Origin: Lentibacillus halodurans
GTDB taxonomy: Bacteria; Bacillota; Bacilli; Bacillales; Amphibacillaceae
Assembly (NCBI RefSeq): GCF_900112045.1
Contig: NZ_FOJW01000012.1
Location: 1-64,000, forward strand
Reading direction: 5' to 3'
DNA: 64,000 nucleotides
Shown: positions 1 to 8,560 of the stretch, in pieces
How positions within the stretch are numbered: the first letter of the stretch is position 1
How the letters are laid out: each line of letters begins with the position of its first letter
Position numbers and translations under genes: made by a program
The notes under the pieces: model-generated
The model's input: the letters and a program-made list of their open reading frames with translations, nothing else
The model's database searches: none
What the model was told of the DNA's origin: nothing

Positions 1-98
1 CAGAATCGGACCTTTACAGGCAGTAGCTTCCGTCAGAACGTGCGATGATACGATAACTTTAAAATACGGGAAGCGTACAGCCTGTTAAGGTGGGAAAA
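1..98 (+). repeat. R1 repeat copy a (cut by window start)
   Basis: The first 24 bases are identical to bases 26641-26664 of copy b. The right side carries CCTGTTAAGG (81-90), which can pair with CCTTTACAGG (11-20), as in the other copies. The 5' hairpin lies outside the window. Confidence 0.75.
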
Positions 99-109
99 AA
101 CAAATGTAA

Positions 110-131
110 GCGCCCAATGAATGGAGGGCGC
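110..131 (-). terminator. gerQ terminator
   Basis: GCGCCC (110-115) and GGGCGC (126-131) form a 6-bp G+C stem with a 10-nt loop. Read on the - strand it is followed by a T-rich tract, and it lies just downstream of the gerQ stop. Confidence 0.65.
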
Positions 132-193
132 TTCATTCCAGAAAAATACGGGTTTTATAGTCTATTCAATTCTGGTTAAAAGGCGAATCAAAG

Positions 194-649
194 TTATCTT
201 GGCGGGTATTGCGCCATTTGTCCTTCAGCACCGTATGGGTATTCATAATTCAGTTCTTCATCAAATGTGACATAGTCCAGATAAATCATTAATAGCAAAT
301 ATCTTCTGCCTGTTTGCGGGTCACGCAAAATGATATGATCTCTTCCGGCTGCCTCAATGACTCCCCGAAATATTTTAGCGTTCCACTCCTCATTGTTTTC
401 AAACGTCATATAAACCGTTGCACGTTTTCCTTCATTTAACCGTAAAATATTTTCAATGTACGATTGTTCCATCGGCAGCATACCCTGACCATTTTGAGCC
501 TGCTGTTGTTGTTGCTGCTGGTTTTGAGGAACTTGCCGCGGGTCGTAAAAGGGATAGTATACTGGGGATGACTGCGGGTAATAGTAGTATGGGTATGCTT
601 GATAGGGATTTGTGTACGGATAATGGACATTGTTGTCTTTCTCACTCAT
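194..649 (-). CDS. gerQ: Spore coat protein GerQ
   Basis: 151 aa. GerQ is a spore protein that is cross-linked by transglutaminase and is needed to place the cortex hydrolase CwlJ, so it acts in germination. The N-terminal third is rich in Tyr and Pro, followed by a run of glutamines (about residues 42-53) typical of this family and of its cross-linking sites. The conserved C-terminal half holds the GKRATVYMTFENN and GVIEAAGRDHIILRDP segments. The start at 649 is chosen over an upstream ATG at 685 because AGGAGG lies 7 bases before it. It is followed by a terminator. cwlJ, its usual partner, is not adjacent here. Expression during sporulation is expected, but no clear sporulation promoter was identified. 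Confidence 0.93.
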   Translation of the reverse strand: MSEKDNNVHYPYTNPYQAYPYYYYPQSSPVYYPFYDPRQVPQNQQQQQQQAQNGQGMLPMEQSYIENILRLNEGKRATVYMTFENNEEWNAKIFRGVIEAAGRDHIILRDPQTGRRYLLLMIYLDYVTFDEELNYEYPYGAEGQMAQYPPR

Positions 650-925
650 GAAAAAACCTCCTGTTATTAATATACTTTCGGACATTCGGACGAACCAGGT
701 ACATCAAAACAGAAATGCACATTTCTATTGAGTTCATGCTGTTTTGGCCTACTAGATATATGTATGAAGGCTGGAATGAAATGATGACAGATGCGGATGA
801 AAAAGTATGGGGCAATTTGCGACATTTTTTGGGCGGATGGTTATGAAGGTGAAAGCTGAATATTACAAATTGCAAGCGCGTCAATGTCATCGAATAATGG
901 ATGCGGTGCACGATTTGGCATAAAA
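650..925. other. gerQ-hemQ intergenic region
   Basis: It holds the gerQ ribosome binding site at its left end and the hemQ terminator at its right edge. The gerQ promoter must lie here on the - strand, but no confident -10/-35 pair was seen. Nothing else is recognisable. Confidence 0.4.
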
Positions 926-951
926 AAGAATCGGCTGATTCACCGATTCTT
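926..951 (-). terminator. hemQ terminator
   Basis: AAGAATCGG (926-934) and CCGATTCTT (943-951) form a perfect 9-bp stem. On the - strand the stem runs into TTTTTT, directly after hemQ. Confidence 0.8.
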
Positions 952-978
952 CCAGGGGTTATCTATGATTTTTTCAAT

Positions 979-1719
979 TTAAACCTGCAAATAAGTGTCA
1001 ATGTTTTCTTTCGCCAGGTGGTTACCGACGAAAAACTCGCCGAATTCACCGTAGCGGGCAGTTACTTCGTCAAAGCGCATTTCGTAGACGAGTTTTTTCA
1101 GCTGCAGCACGTCATGGGCAAACAGGGTAACGCCCCATTCCCAGTCATCAAAGCCGAATGAGCCGGTAATGATTTGTTTCACCTCGCCGGCATATTTGCG
1201 CCCGGTTTTAGAATGCTCATAAAGCAGTCGCGTCCGTTCTTTGAAATCGAGTGAATACCAGTTCTCGTCCCCCTGGCGGCGTTTGTCCATCGGGTAGAAA
1301 CACATATGCTCCCATTTCGGCAAAATTGGATAGAGTCGTTCCCGTGTTTTTGGATCATCTGCTGAGCTGTTCCCACTGTATTGCGAAAGTTCCACAACGG
1401 AGACATAGGATTTGGCAGGACGCAGATACTCGGCAATTTTCGATTTATTGAATTCTGTTTCAATATCGGTTAATGCATTCATTGTCGGACGTAAGAACAT
1501 GAACATTAAATCCGCTTTTTGGCCCACAACCTTGTAGAGAGCATGACTGCCGGTTTCCGCTGCTTCGACTTCTTCCCATTTTGTCAACAAGCTTTTGAAT
1601 TCTTGAATGGCTTTGTCACGTTCGTCGGATGAAGCCATTTTCCATGATGTCCAGTCGATCGTACGCATGTCATGCAGGCAATACCAGCCGTCCAATGTTT
1701 TAACTGCTTCAGCTGCCAT
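979..1719 (-). CDS. hemQ: Coproheme decarboxylase HemQ (ChdC)
   Basis: 246 aa, the usual length. HemQ converts coproheme III to haem b, the last step of the coproporphyrin-dependent haem pathway of Gram-positive bacteria. The protein shows the chlorite-dismutase-like fold sequence starting GWYCLHDMR. The catalytic Tyr is in CFYPMDKRR (Tyr142) and the proximal haem His in [10 protein letters not shown] (His169). Their spacing of 27 residues equals that of the characterised Listeria enzyme (Tyr147/His174). It stands alone, divergent from pta, as in B. subtilis (ywfI). An AAAGGAGAG ribosome binding site precedes the ATG. The annotation is secure. Confidence 0.97.
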   Translation of the reverse strand: MAAEAVKTLDGWYCLHDMRTIDWTSWKMASSDERDKAIQEFKSLLTKWEEVEAAETGSHALYKVVGQKADLMFMFLRPTMNALTDIETEFNKSKIAEYLRPAKSYVSVVELSQYSGNSSADDPKTRERLYPILPKWEHMCFYPMDKRRQGDENWYSLDFKERTRLLYEHSKTGRKYAGEVKQIITGSFGFDDWEWGVTLFAHDVLQLKKLVYEMRFDEVTARYGEFGEFFVGNHLAKENIDTYLQV

Positions 1720-2009
1720 AGAAATCTCTCCTTTATTGACGATGTTGGAAATGTATTTTTTGCTGTTTTTGATACTGAAATCAGCTAACCGACTTCCTCA
1801 ATCAGACTTCCAGCATCTGAACTCTGACCTTTAAAAAACGAGGTTATGCTGAGTTTTTTCTAGCATGTTTTAACTATATCATATTTAGGGTACGATAAGC
1901 ATGGAATAGAGCGCATGTCAGGGTTCTGTCAAAAGATCATGTCAATTAAGTGACAATTGTTTTCAAGAAATAAAGAATCAAGTATGATACACAATGGGAG
2001 GTGCTCTTG

Positions 2010-2978
2010 ATGAGTAATCTTTTTGAGCAAATAAAGGATCAGTTAAAAAATACGGATAAAAAAATTGTTTTTCCTGAAGGCCGGGATGAAAGGGTTCTGA
2101 CGGCTGCCAGTCAGCTTGGCGCTTCCGGCATCGTGACACCCATATTACTGGGAGATATACAGGAAATCAGGCAGAAGGCGGAAGCCGTAAATGTGAATGT
2201 GTCCGCGTGTCAGATGATCGATCCACATGATTTCCCGTTGTTTGGCGATATGATCGATGCGTTTGTTGAGCGCCGCAAAGGAAAGGTAACGGCTGCTGAC
2301 GCACGGCAAATTTTGCTGGATGAAAATTATTTCGGGACAATGCTTGTCTACATGAACCAGGCGGACGGACTTGTCAGCGGTGCAACCCATTCAACGGCTG
2401 ATACGGTACGGCCGGCACTGCAGATCATTAAGACAAAGGACGGCATTAAGAAAACATCCGGCGTCTTTATCATGGTCCGCAATGATGAAAAATATGTATT
2501 TGCTGATTGCGCGATCAATATGAACCCCGACAGTCAGGATTTGGCCGAGATTGCGGTGGAGAGCGCTAACACAGCCGAATTGTTCAATGTTGACCCGAGG
2601 ATTGCCATGCTCAGCTTTTCCACGAAAGGTTCCGCTCAATCGGAGGAAACGGATAAAGTTATCAACGCATTGAATCTGGCACGGGAGAAAAATCCTTCAC
2701 TCGTCATCGATGGTGAATTTCAGTTTGACGCAGCATTTGTGCCGAGTGTTGCAGCAAAAAAAGCACCTGAATCGGTAATCAAAGGCGATGCGAATGTCTT
2801 TATTTTCCCGAGTCTTGAAGCGGGGAATATTGGCTACAAAGTCGCCCAGCGTCTTGGTGAATTTGAAGCAGTCGGTCCAATCTTGCAAGGACTGAACAAA
2901 CCGGTCAATGACCTGTCGCGCGGGTGCAGTGCTGAGGATGTATATAATTTGGCACTGATTACAGCGGCACAGGCATAA
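2010..2978 (+). CDS. pta: Phosphate acetyltransferase
   Basis: 322 aa. The enzyme interconverts acetyl-CoA and acetyl phosphate, the first step of overflow acetate formation in the cytoplasm. The protein opens with NLFEQIK and keeps the family segments KIVFPEGRDERVL, DGLVSGATHSTADTVRP and VFIFPSLEAGNIGYK. The ATG at 2010 is preferred to the GTG at 2001 because GGGAGG lies just ahead and the length then matches B. subtilis Pta (323 aa). A possible promoter is TTTTCA-17-TATGAT around 1961-1990. pta is CcpA-activated in B. subtilis; no cre box was found here. Confidence 0.97.
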   Translation: MSNLFEQIKDQLKNTDKKIVFPEGRDERVLTAASQLGASGIVTPILLGDIQEIRQKAEAVNVNVSACQMIDPHDFPLFGDMIDAFVERRKGKVTAADARQILLDENYFGTMLVYMNQADGLVSGATHSTADTVRPALQIIKTKDGIKKTSGVFIMVRNDEKYVFADCAINMNPDSQDLAEIAVESANTAELFNVDPRIAMLSFSTKGSAQSEETDKVINALNLAREKNPSLVIDGEFQFDAAFVPSVAAKKAPESVIKGDANVFIFPSLEAGNIGYKVAQRLGEFEAVGPILQGLNKPVNDLSRGCSAEDVYNLALITAAQA

Positions 2979-3176
2979 ATAGAAGGAAAGGGCGTACAGC
3001 ACGGGCTGTGCGCTTTTATACGTTATTGAAAAAATCAGTAAACGCTGATAGGCTGCTGAATCAATGATGAAATGGGAAAAAGCAGTGTTAAAAAACCAAA
3101 GTCTTTCACTATAAATCTCCCATAAGCGTTGATAGATGGTGGCACATCCTTTTAAACAGAATGATTTTTTCATTAA

Positions 3177-3235
3177 ATACCTTGCATTACAAGATATTAT
3201 AATATACAATACTTATATACCTTGTAATGCAAGAT
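3177..3235 (+). promoter_or_regulatory. padR promoter with paired inverted operators
   Basis: TTGCAT (3182-3187), a 17-bp spacer and TACAAT (3205-3210) make a good SigA promoter. CTTGCATTACAAG (3181-3193) overlaps the -35 box, and its exact reverse complement CTTGTAATGCAAG (3221-3233) lies just past the expected start site. Each arm is itself a CTTG-N5-CAAG dyad and both arms are preceded by ATAC. This is what an autorepressed PadR operator would look like. Confidence 0.7.
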
Positions 3236-3257
3236 ACATAAGTGAGGTGAAAAGCCC

Positions 3258-3596
3258 TTGTCGACAACACAGATGATGAAAGGAATTCTGGATGGCTGCT
3301 TGCTGGCTATTATTAAGGACAAGGAAGTATATGGCTATGAATTGGCTGAGCGACTGGAAAGGTATGGATTTGACGCGTTAAGTGAAGGGACGATCTATCC
3401 GCTTTTGATGCGGATGCAAAAAGAAGAACTGGTGACATCCACCCGCAAAAAATCAACAGCCGGGCCAAAACGAAAATATTATTCCCTCACATCAAAAGGA
3501 GAACAGGAATTGGATGGTTTTATCCGGCGGTGGAATGATCTGCAGAATAATGTCAATCGGATTCTGGAACATGAAACATCATCAGATGAATTTTAG
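3258..3596 (+). CDS. PadR family transcriptional regulator
   Basis: 112 aa. A small winged-helix repressor of the PadR family: MKGILDGCLLAIIKDKEVYGYELAERL and the turn DALSEGTIYPLLMRMQKEELV are the recognisable DNA-binding core (residues about 6-65), followed by the wing and a C-terminal dimerisation helix. The TTG start is supported by GAGGTGA 8 bases upstream. It is 15 bp ahead of a membrane protein carrying a HAAS-like N-terminus, a pairing common in Firmicutes, so the two form an operon. The promoter is bracketed by inverted repeats that suggest autoregulation. The inducing signal cannot be deduced from sequence. Confidence 0.93.
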   Translation: MSTTQMMKGILDGCLLAIIKDKEVYGYELAERLERYGFDALSEGTIYPLLMRMQKEELVTSTRKKSTAGPKRKYYSLTSKGEQELDGFIRRWNDLQNNVNRILEHETSSDEF

Positions 3597-3611
3597 AAAG
3601 GGGATGATTGT

Positions 3612-4370
3612 GTGCCTGGAAAAACAGAACTATCGACCAAAAGCAGAGAATTTTTAGAGGACTTGCGGGTTTATTTATTTTCCAACGGCAAAAATTCAGA
3701 TGATATACAGGACATAGTAGAAGAACTGGAAGTCCATTTGATGGAAGCAGAGAAAGAAGGAAAATCGGTTGAAAAAATTATAGGACATTCTCCAAAGGAA
3801 TATATGGAACAGCTGTCAAATGAGCTGGCCGCTGATTACAAATCGTGGTTTAAGTATGTAATGCTTATCATTTTGGGGTCTTTTTCGTTTTCACTGGCCA
3901 ATGATTTATTTGAAGGCACGTTATCCTATTCAGTGCTTGAATTGATAGGTCATGTTGTTCTAGGTGTCATTTTTATATTTGGCATGCTAATGACGTTTAA
4001 ATACATAGTCGGGAACAAACTTTCAAAATGGAAAGAATTAAGCATCTTTTTTGTATTGGGAATAATTCCCATCGGCTTGTTTGTCGGATTGACTTATATA
4101 AATCGGGCTGTTGAAACACCCATGATTTACTTTGGTACAGCGGGAACGATTTTGACAGCAGTCATTACCGTAGTTTTCCTCATTGCAGTATCCTGGTGGG
4201 CAAAGACATGGGTGCTGCCGATTGTTTTAACAATGCTATTGCTGCCTGAATATCTGTTCAGGCTGACTGCGATGGTCCAGGAGACACAGATGATTTTAAG
4301 TACTGTCGCCAGTTTTGGCGGTATCGGTGTTTATATGTTCATAGACAGTAAAATGAATAAAGCATCGTGA
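3612..4370 (+). CDS. HAAS-type membrane protein, PadR partner
   Basis: 252 aa. The N-terminal 75 residues (EFLEDLRVYLFSNGK...VEELEVHLMEAEKEGKS...PKEYMEQLSNEL) resemble the helical HAAS/DUF1700-like domain found next to PadR regulators. Six or so hydrophobic segments follow from about residue 80 (for example VMLIILGSFSFSLA, VVLGVIFIFGMLM, LSIFFVLGIIPIGLFVGL, AVITVVFLIAVSWWA). No enzyme motif is visible. The GTG start has AAAGGGG 8 bases upstream. It is likely co-transcribed with padR and is presumably the regulated target or a sensor partner. The exact role is unknown. Confidence 0.75.
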   Translation: MPGKTELSTKSREFLEDLRVYLFSNGKNSDDIQDIVEELEVHLMEAEKEGKSVEKIIGHSPKEYMEQLSNELAADYKSWFKYVMLIILGSFSFSLANDLFEGTLSYSVLELIGHVVLGVIFIFGMLMTFKYIVGNKLSKWKELSIFFVLGIIPIGLFVGLTYINRAVETPMIYFGTAGTILTAVITVVFLIAVSWWAKTWVLPIVLTMLLLPEYLFRLTAMVQETQMILSTVASFGGIGVYMFIDSKMNKAS

Positions 4371-4985
4371 TATGAAACAGGCTGGAACACAGTTAAAACG
4401 TTCCACGCTAAAGACGAACGATGACAGGGCAGGAAGTGCAGCATTTGAATTTTTCAACAGTCACATCCTTATTCACCGTTGATAACGACTGCGAAAGCGT
4501 GACAATTTGTCTTGGTGTAGCCTTCCTCCCATTCTGATGTTAGTTGCGTGCGATCCGGCGGCATACTGCGCTTTCCATGGGCCTCCTCGGAAAGCAAAGA
4601 CCTCTTTCCTGCGGGGTCTTCGGCTCGTGTCCCCGGAAAAGGCGTATTTTTTCCGCAGCGACAATCATGCATTCACCAACAAAAGCATGGAAGCAAGCAA
4701 ATCTTAGACCAAGTTACTTCTCAGTTGATCGATCATTCGCAACAAATGTTCAAAAATACCTCAAAAGATAAAACCGAACTGTTCCCATAATAGTGGAATC
4801 ATCGTTCGGATTTATCTTTGGCTTATATACTTTTGTCCCAGTCTCTTTACAGCTGGCAAACTTCATCCCGAAAACAAAAACTTCAGCGTGAAAAAGAATC
4901 TTCATTCCAAAATCAAAAATTTCATCCCGAAATCAAAAACATCCATACAAAACTTGCCCTCTGGCCAATCTATGACAAAATCACC
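4371..4985. repeat. Gene-free region with R4 and R5 repeats
   Basis: This stretch lies between two convergent genes. 4545-4665 is a GC-rich element (R4) with blocks such as CTGCGGGGTCTTCGGCTCG. A relative lies in inverse orientation at 58058-58140. 4861-4955 holds about five degenerate 19-20 bp units of the type TTCATCCCGAAATCAAAAAC (R5), related to an array at 47811-47885. A weak hairpin GGAAC/GTTCC (4383-4403) may end the PadR operon. The open frames here have no coding character. Confidence 0.6.
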
Positions 4986-5837
4986 TCACTGCATTCCTGC
5001 CACTTTCTTATTTCGCTTCACCATTTGCTCATACCGCTTCTCAAACTGCACCAGCTCTTCATCCGAAAAGTCATCGGTGACAATTCGCTCGCTCGTATTC
5101 TGCAATGCGTTCAGTACTCGCCCTTTCATCGCCGCAACGGTCAATTTCATGCCAAGCAGCTCCGACAATGAGGCCATCACATCAGGGTTGATATCCGGAT
5201 AATCAAATTTTGTATCTTTACCTTTCCGGGAACTATCATAAAAATCCCTGACCAACTCCGCGCGCTCTCTGCTATTTCCCTCTACATCCACATAAATTTG
5301 AATCGCTGCCCCGTCCTTAACGCGCCGCTGAGAAATGCCGGCAAATTTCCGGCCGTCAATGCTTAAATCATAATCGCCAGGGCAGTACGAGCCGACAATT
5401 TCATAGGCTTCGATTTTATCTGTGAGATCACGAAGCATGTAACGGATAAAACTAACCATTGCTTCATAACAATCGTGGATGGAAGTCCCTTGTACATCAG
5501 GCAGGACGAGTGAAATGTTCAAAACGCCCGAGTCCAGTGCAACTGCCAGCCCGCCGGAATTCCTCACGACCGTATAGTAGCCTCGCTCAGAAAGCAGCCT
5601 GACACCTTCTTCCAAATACGGCAGACGTGAATCAGGAATGCCGAGGACAATGGTGTTCGGATGCACCCATAATCGAAGCGCCGGATCTGCATTTACACCA
5701 TCAGCAAACAGCGCCAGCACATCGTCAATAGCAAATGATGTCAGTGCTGTATATGATTTTCCATGGAACGATTTTTTTTTCGAATGGTCAAGATAACGAA
5801 ACTGCCTGTGTGCGACCACATCTTTCCAACTTTTCAT
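4986..5837 (-). CDS. lipL: Octanoyl-[GcvH]:protein N-octanoyltransferase LipL
   Basis: 283 aa, near the 281 aa of B. subtilis LipL (ywfL). It moves the octanoyl group from the glycine-cleavage H protein to E2 subunits of 2-oxoacid dehydrogenases, an essential step of lipoate assembly in B. subtilis. The BPL/LplA/LipB fold is recognisable from RLWVHPNTIVLGIPDSRL, VRNSGGLAVALDSGVLNISL and GSYCPGDYDLSIDGRKFAGISQRR. Cys152 in GSYCPGDYDL is the catalytic cysteine that separates LipL from LplA ligases. AAAGGAG precedes the ATG. It is divergent from ywfO across 88 bp. Confidence 0.95.
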   Translation of the reverse strand: MKSWKDVVAHRQFRYLDHSKKKSFHGKSYTALTSFAIDDVLALFADGVNADPALRLWVHPNTIVLGIPDSRLPYLEEGVRLLSERGYYTVVRNSGGLAVALDSGVLNISLVLPDVQGTSIHDCYEAMVSFIRYMLRDLTDKIEAYEIVGSYCPGDYDLSIDGRKFAGISQRRVKDGAAIQIYVDVEGNSRERAELVRDFYDSSRKGKDTKFDYPDINPDVMASLSELLGMKLTVAAMKGRVLNALQNTSERIVTDDFSDEELVQFEKRYEQMVKRNKKVAGMQ

Positions 5838-5925
5838 CTGCTTCTCCTTTGATTAAACCTTTTATCCCCAAGATATCTATTATATAATATATGATAACAT
5901 TGTCGAACAGAAACGGGTTGAAATA

Positions 5926-7257
5926 ATGTCATACAAAAACGAACAGCTACATGAAGAAAAAGTTTTTAAAGACCCGGTACACCGGTATGTTCACGTACAG
6001 GATCGGGTTATCTGGGATTTAATTGCCACACCTGAATTTCAGCGGTTAAGGCGGATCAAGCAGCTCGGGACATCCTATCTGACATTTCATGGTGCTGAGC
6101 ATAGCCGCTTCAATCACTCGCTCGGTGTTTATGAAATCGTCCGGCGTATTATCGGCAATTTTGAAAACCGTGATCGCTGGAATAATGAAGAACGCTTGCT
6201 CTGTCTATGCGCGGCTCTTTTGCATGATTTGGGGCATGGTCCGTTTTCACACTCGTTTGAAAAAGTCTACAAATTGGATCATGAGCATTTTACACAGCAG
6301 ATCATCCTTGGCGATACACAAATACATCATATTCTCGAACGGGTAGAACCGGCATTTTCCAAAAAAGTGGCCGACGTAATTGATAAAACATATGAGGATA
6401 AGCTTGTCGTCAGCCTGATTTCCAGTCAGATCGATGCTGACCGGATGGATTACTTGCAGCGTGATGCCTACTTCACCGGCGTCAGTTACGGGCACTTTGA
6501 CATGGAGCGTATTTTGCGCGTCATGCGCCCGATTGACGATCAGGTGGTGATTAAATCAAGCGGCATGCATGCAGTTGAAGACTACATCATGAGCCGTTAC
6601 CAGATGTACTGGCAGGTTTACTTTCATCCGGTAACGCGCAGTGCCGAGGTGATTTTGTCAAAAATTCTGCACCGGGCAAAGTACTTATTTGAAAACAACT
6701 ATACTTTTAAATTAAAGCCGTTTCACTTTATTTCATTTTTTCAAGAGAATGTCGATCTAAATGATTATTTAAAGCTCGACGAATCGATTGTTTTCTATTA
6801 CTTTCAGCTGTGGCAGGAAGAGGACGATAATATATTACGGGATTTGTGCGAGCGATTCATGAACCGCCGTTTGTTAAAGTACATTGAATTTAATCCGAAC
6901 TTGCAGATGAACGAATGGATGGAACTGTACAGGCTGTTTCAGGAGGCAGGGATCGATCCGGAATATTATCTCGTCGTCGATTCCTCATCCGATTTGCCGT
7001 ATGATTTTTACCGACCGGGCGAAGATGACGAACGCTTGCCGATCAATCTGTTAATGCCTGATAGGAATTTAAAGGAACTTTCCAGGCATTCGGATATTGT
7101 TGAATCAATTTCCGGAAAAAAGCGGACCGATCACAAACTGTATTTCCCGGAAGATATGCTGTTGAAGCTTACCAATGATAATCCAGTCAAAAAACAAATT
7201 CTGGAACTTTTAAATCTTGAGTATTCCCTGGAAGGAGCGGGTGAAGATGCTGACTAA
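5926..7257 (+). CDS. ywfO: HD-domain phosphohydrolase (YwfO family)
   Basis: 443 aa. An HD-superfamily metal-dependent hydrolase, related to dNTP triphosphohydrolases. The metal ligands appear in order: HSRFNHSLGVYEI (about residues 59-70), LLHDLGHGPFSHSFE (about 98-112) and SQIDADRMDYLQRDA (about 167-181). The substrate in this organism is inferred only from relatives. The ribosome binding site is weak (CGGGTTGA). A TATAAT box (5883-5888) lies in the short divergent region with lipL. Its 3' end overlaps ywgA by 11 bp, so the two are translationally coupled. Confidence 0.92.
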   Translation: MSYKNEQLHEEKVFKDPVHRYVHVQDRVIWDLIATPEFQRLRRIKQLGTSYLTFHGAEHSRFNHSLGVYEIVRRIIGNFENRDRWNNEERLLCLCAALLHDLGHGPFSHSFEKVYKLDHEHFTQQIILGDTQIHHILERVEPAFSKKVADVIDKTYEDKLVVSLISSQIDADRMDYLQRDAYFTGVSYGHFDMERILRVMRPIDDQVVIKSSGMHAVEDYIMSRYQMYWQVYFHPVTRSAEVILSKILHRAKYLFENNYTFKLKPFHFISFFQENVDLNDYLKLDESIVFYYFQLWQEEDDNILRDLCERFMNRRLLKYIEFNPNLQMNEWMELYRLFQEAGIDPEYYLVVDSSSDLPYDFYRPGEDDERLPINLLMPDRNLKELSRHSDIVESISGKKRTDHKLYFPEDMLLKLTNDNPVKKQILELLNLEYSLEGAGEDAD

Positions 7258-7747
7258 CCATGCCAAACTAATGCAATTTTTTTCGGCAGCTAATGAAGTA
7301 TCCGGACGGAAAAAGCTGCAAAAAATGATCTATATCCTGCAAAAATGTCATGTTCCGTTTGAGGAAAAATACCAATTTCATTTTTATGGGCCATACTCGG
7401 AGGAACTTTCACTAAGGATTGAGGAACTGTGTAATCTGGGATTTATATCTGAGGAAAAAGAAACAAAATCGAACTATATTCAATATCATTATGAGATTAC
7501 TAGTGATGGGGAGGCTTTTTTAGACCAATTTCAAATGGAAATGCCGGATATGACAGAACAGATTGCATTGCTGAAAGGGCAGAGTTCACGATTTCTTGAG
7601 CTCGTTTCGACTGTGTTCTATTTTGAAGGGCTGCCGGTAAATGAAGTGGTGGAGAAAGTGCATGCCGTTAAACCGAAACAAAACTACACCAAGGCTGAAA
7701 TCGATGAAGCATTCCGGTTCATAGGTGAGATCAGGCCGGTACAATAA
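7247..7747 (+). CDS. ywgA: YwgA family protein of unknown function
   Basis: 166 aa, the same length as B. subtilis YwgA. The start at ATG 7247 follows AAGGAGCGGG and lies inside the ywfO end (11-bp overlap). The N-terminal part (MQFFSAANEVSGRKKLQKMIYILQKC...YQFHFYGPYSEELSLRIEELCNLGFI) resembles a winged-helix-like module seen in phage-type and regulatory proteins. No catalytic motif is visible. The function is unknown; coupling to the HD hydrolase is conserved in Bacillaceae and suggests a shared task. Confidence 0.9.
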   Translation: MLTNHAKLMQFFSAANEVSGRKKLQKMIYILQKCHVPFEEKYQFHFYGPYSEELSLRIEELCNLGFISEEKETKSNYIQYHYEITSDGEAFLDQFQMEMPDMTEQIALLKGQSSRFLELVSTVFYFEGLPVNEVVEKVHAVKPKQNYTKAEIDEAFRFIGEIRPVQ

Positions 7748-7812
7748 GCTTTGGATGCTTTTCAATGATATGCTACAATAAGAACCAACATAAATCCAGG
7801 AGGGTTCTTGAA

Positions 7813-8334
7813 ATGGCAGATCAATCTTCCAACCAGAAGAAGACGAATCAATTTACCATTATTAAAGACGATCCGAACGATGGACATGGCGGTTATGGTG
7901 TCGGCGCGATCAGTCTTGAAAATATGTCATCCGTGATTATTGATCCGAATGAGGACCGTGCCTTTGTCGATATGGGTGCGATGCATGCGCGCAGTGAAGT
8001 AGAGCGGCGTGTGAAGTTTCAGAATGACAGAGAGGTCGTAGCGAACGGCAAACGTTATTGGATTGTCTGGGTTACAACGGAAAAAGGTGAAAATAGTCCT
8101 TACTTTGCCGGTGTGTGCGGCAGTGAAATCGTTGTTGACCGATCGATCAAGCGTGCTTACAAGTCGATGCCGGAACATGTCAAACATATGGAGAAATCCT
8201 TGAAGGGGAACATAATGGTTGACCATATGGACGATCATTCCAAGAAATTACTGAAGGATTTTCTTGCTGACTTTGAAGGCGGCGACATGTGGCATCATTC
8301 TTCAGATGAATTGAAAAATGCACTGCCTGAATAG
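7813..8334 (+). CDS. ywhD: YwhD family protein of unknown function
   Basis: 173 aa (B. subtilis YwhD is 172). A soluble protein with no signal peptide. Conserved stretches include DDPNDGHGGYGVGAISLENMS, AMHARSEVERRVKF and GKRYWIVWVTTEK. The ATG at 7813 follows AGGAGGG with normal spacing. It is 65 bp after ywgA, probably in the same transcription unit, and is closed by a strong terminator shared with the convergent PBP gene. No function is known. Confidence 0.9.
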   Translation: MADQSSNQKKTNQFTIIKDDPNDGHGGYGVGAISLENMSSVIIDPNEDRAFVDMGAMHARSEVERRVKFQNDREVVANGKRYWIVWVTTEKGENSPYFAGVCGSEIVVDRSIKRAYKSMPEHVKHMEKSLKGNIMVDHMDDHSKKLLKDFLADFEGGDMWHHSSDELKNALPE

Positions 8335-8472
8335 CAAAGCTTCGCTGTCCGGTCATGAAAGATCATGAACATTTTGTGACCGATTTATGAACAATTGGTT
8401 AAAATCTTGTACTTTAACCCGTAAATTTGTAAAATATGTGTACATGGGCTAACACATGTATTACTAGGACAC

Positions 8473-8510
8473 AAAAAGAGCTGATCCCTTAGCGTGAGTC
8501 AGCTCTTTTT
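8473..8510. terminator. Bidirectional terminator ywhD / PBP
   Basis: AAAAAGAGCTGA (8473-8484) and TCAGCTCTTTTT (8499-8510) form a perfect 12-bp stem with A/T tracts at both sides, between convergent genes. Confidence 0.9.
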
Positions 8511-8560
8511 GATTTTTGCATTCCACAAATATGACCAAATTCAGAGCGTGACAGGAATTG

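Noticed and set aside
1720-2009. cre site for CcpA activation of pta
   Set aside because: No sequence close to the cre consensus was seen in this interval.
4507-5202. Several open frames of 60-120 codons between the HAAS protein gene and lipL
   Set aside because: They lie in R4/R5 repeat DNA or antisense to lipL, lack ribosome binding sites, and have no recognisable domains.
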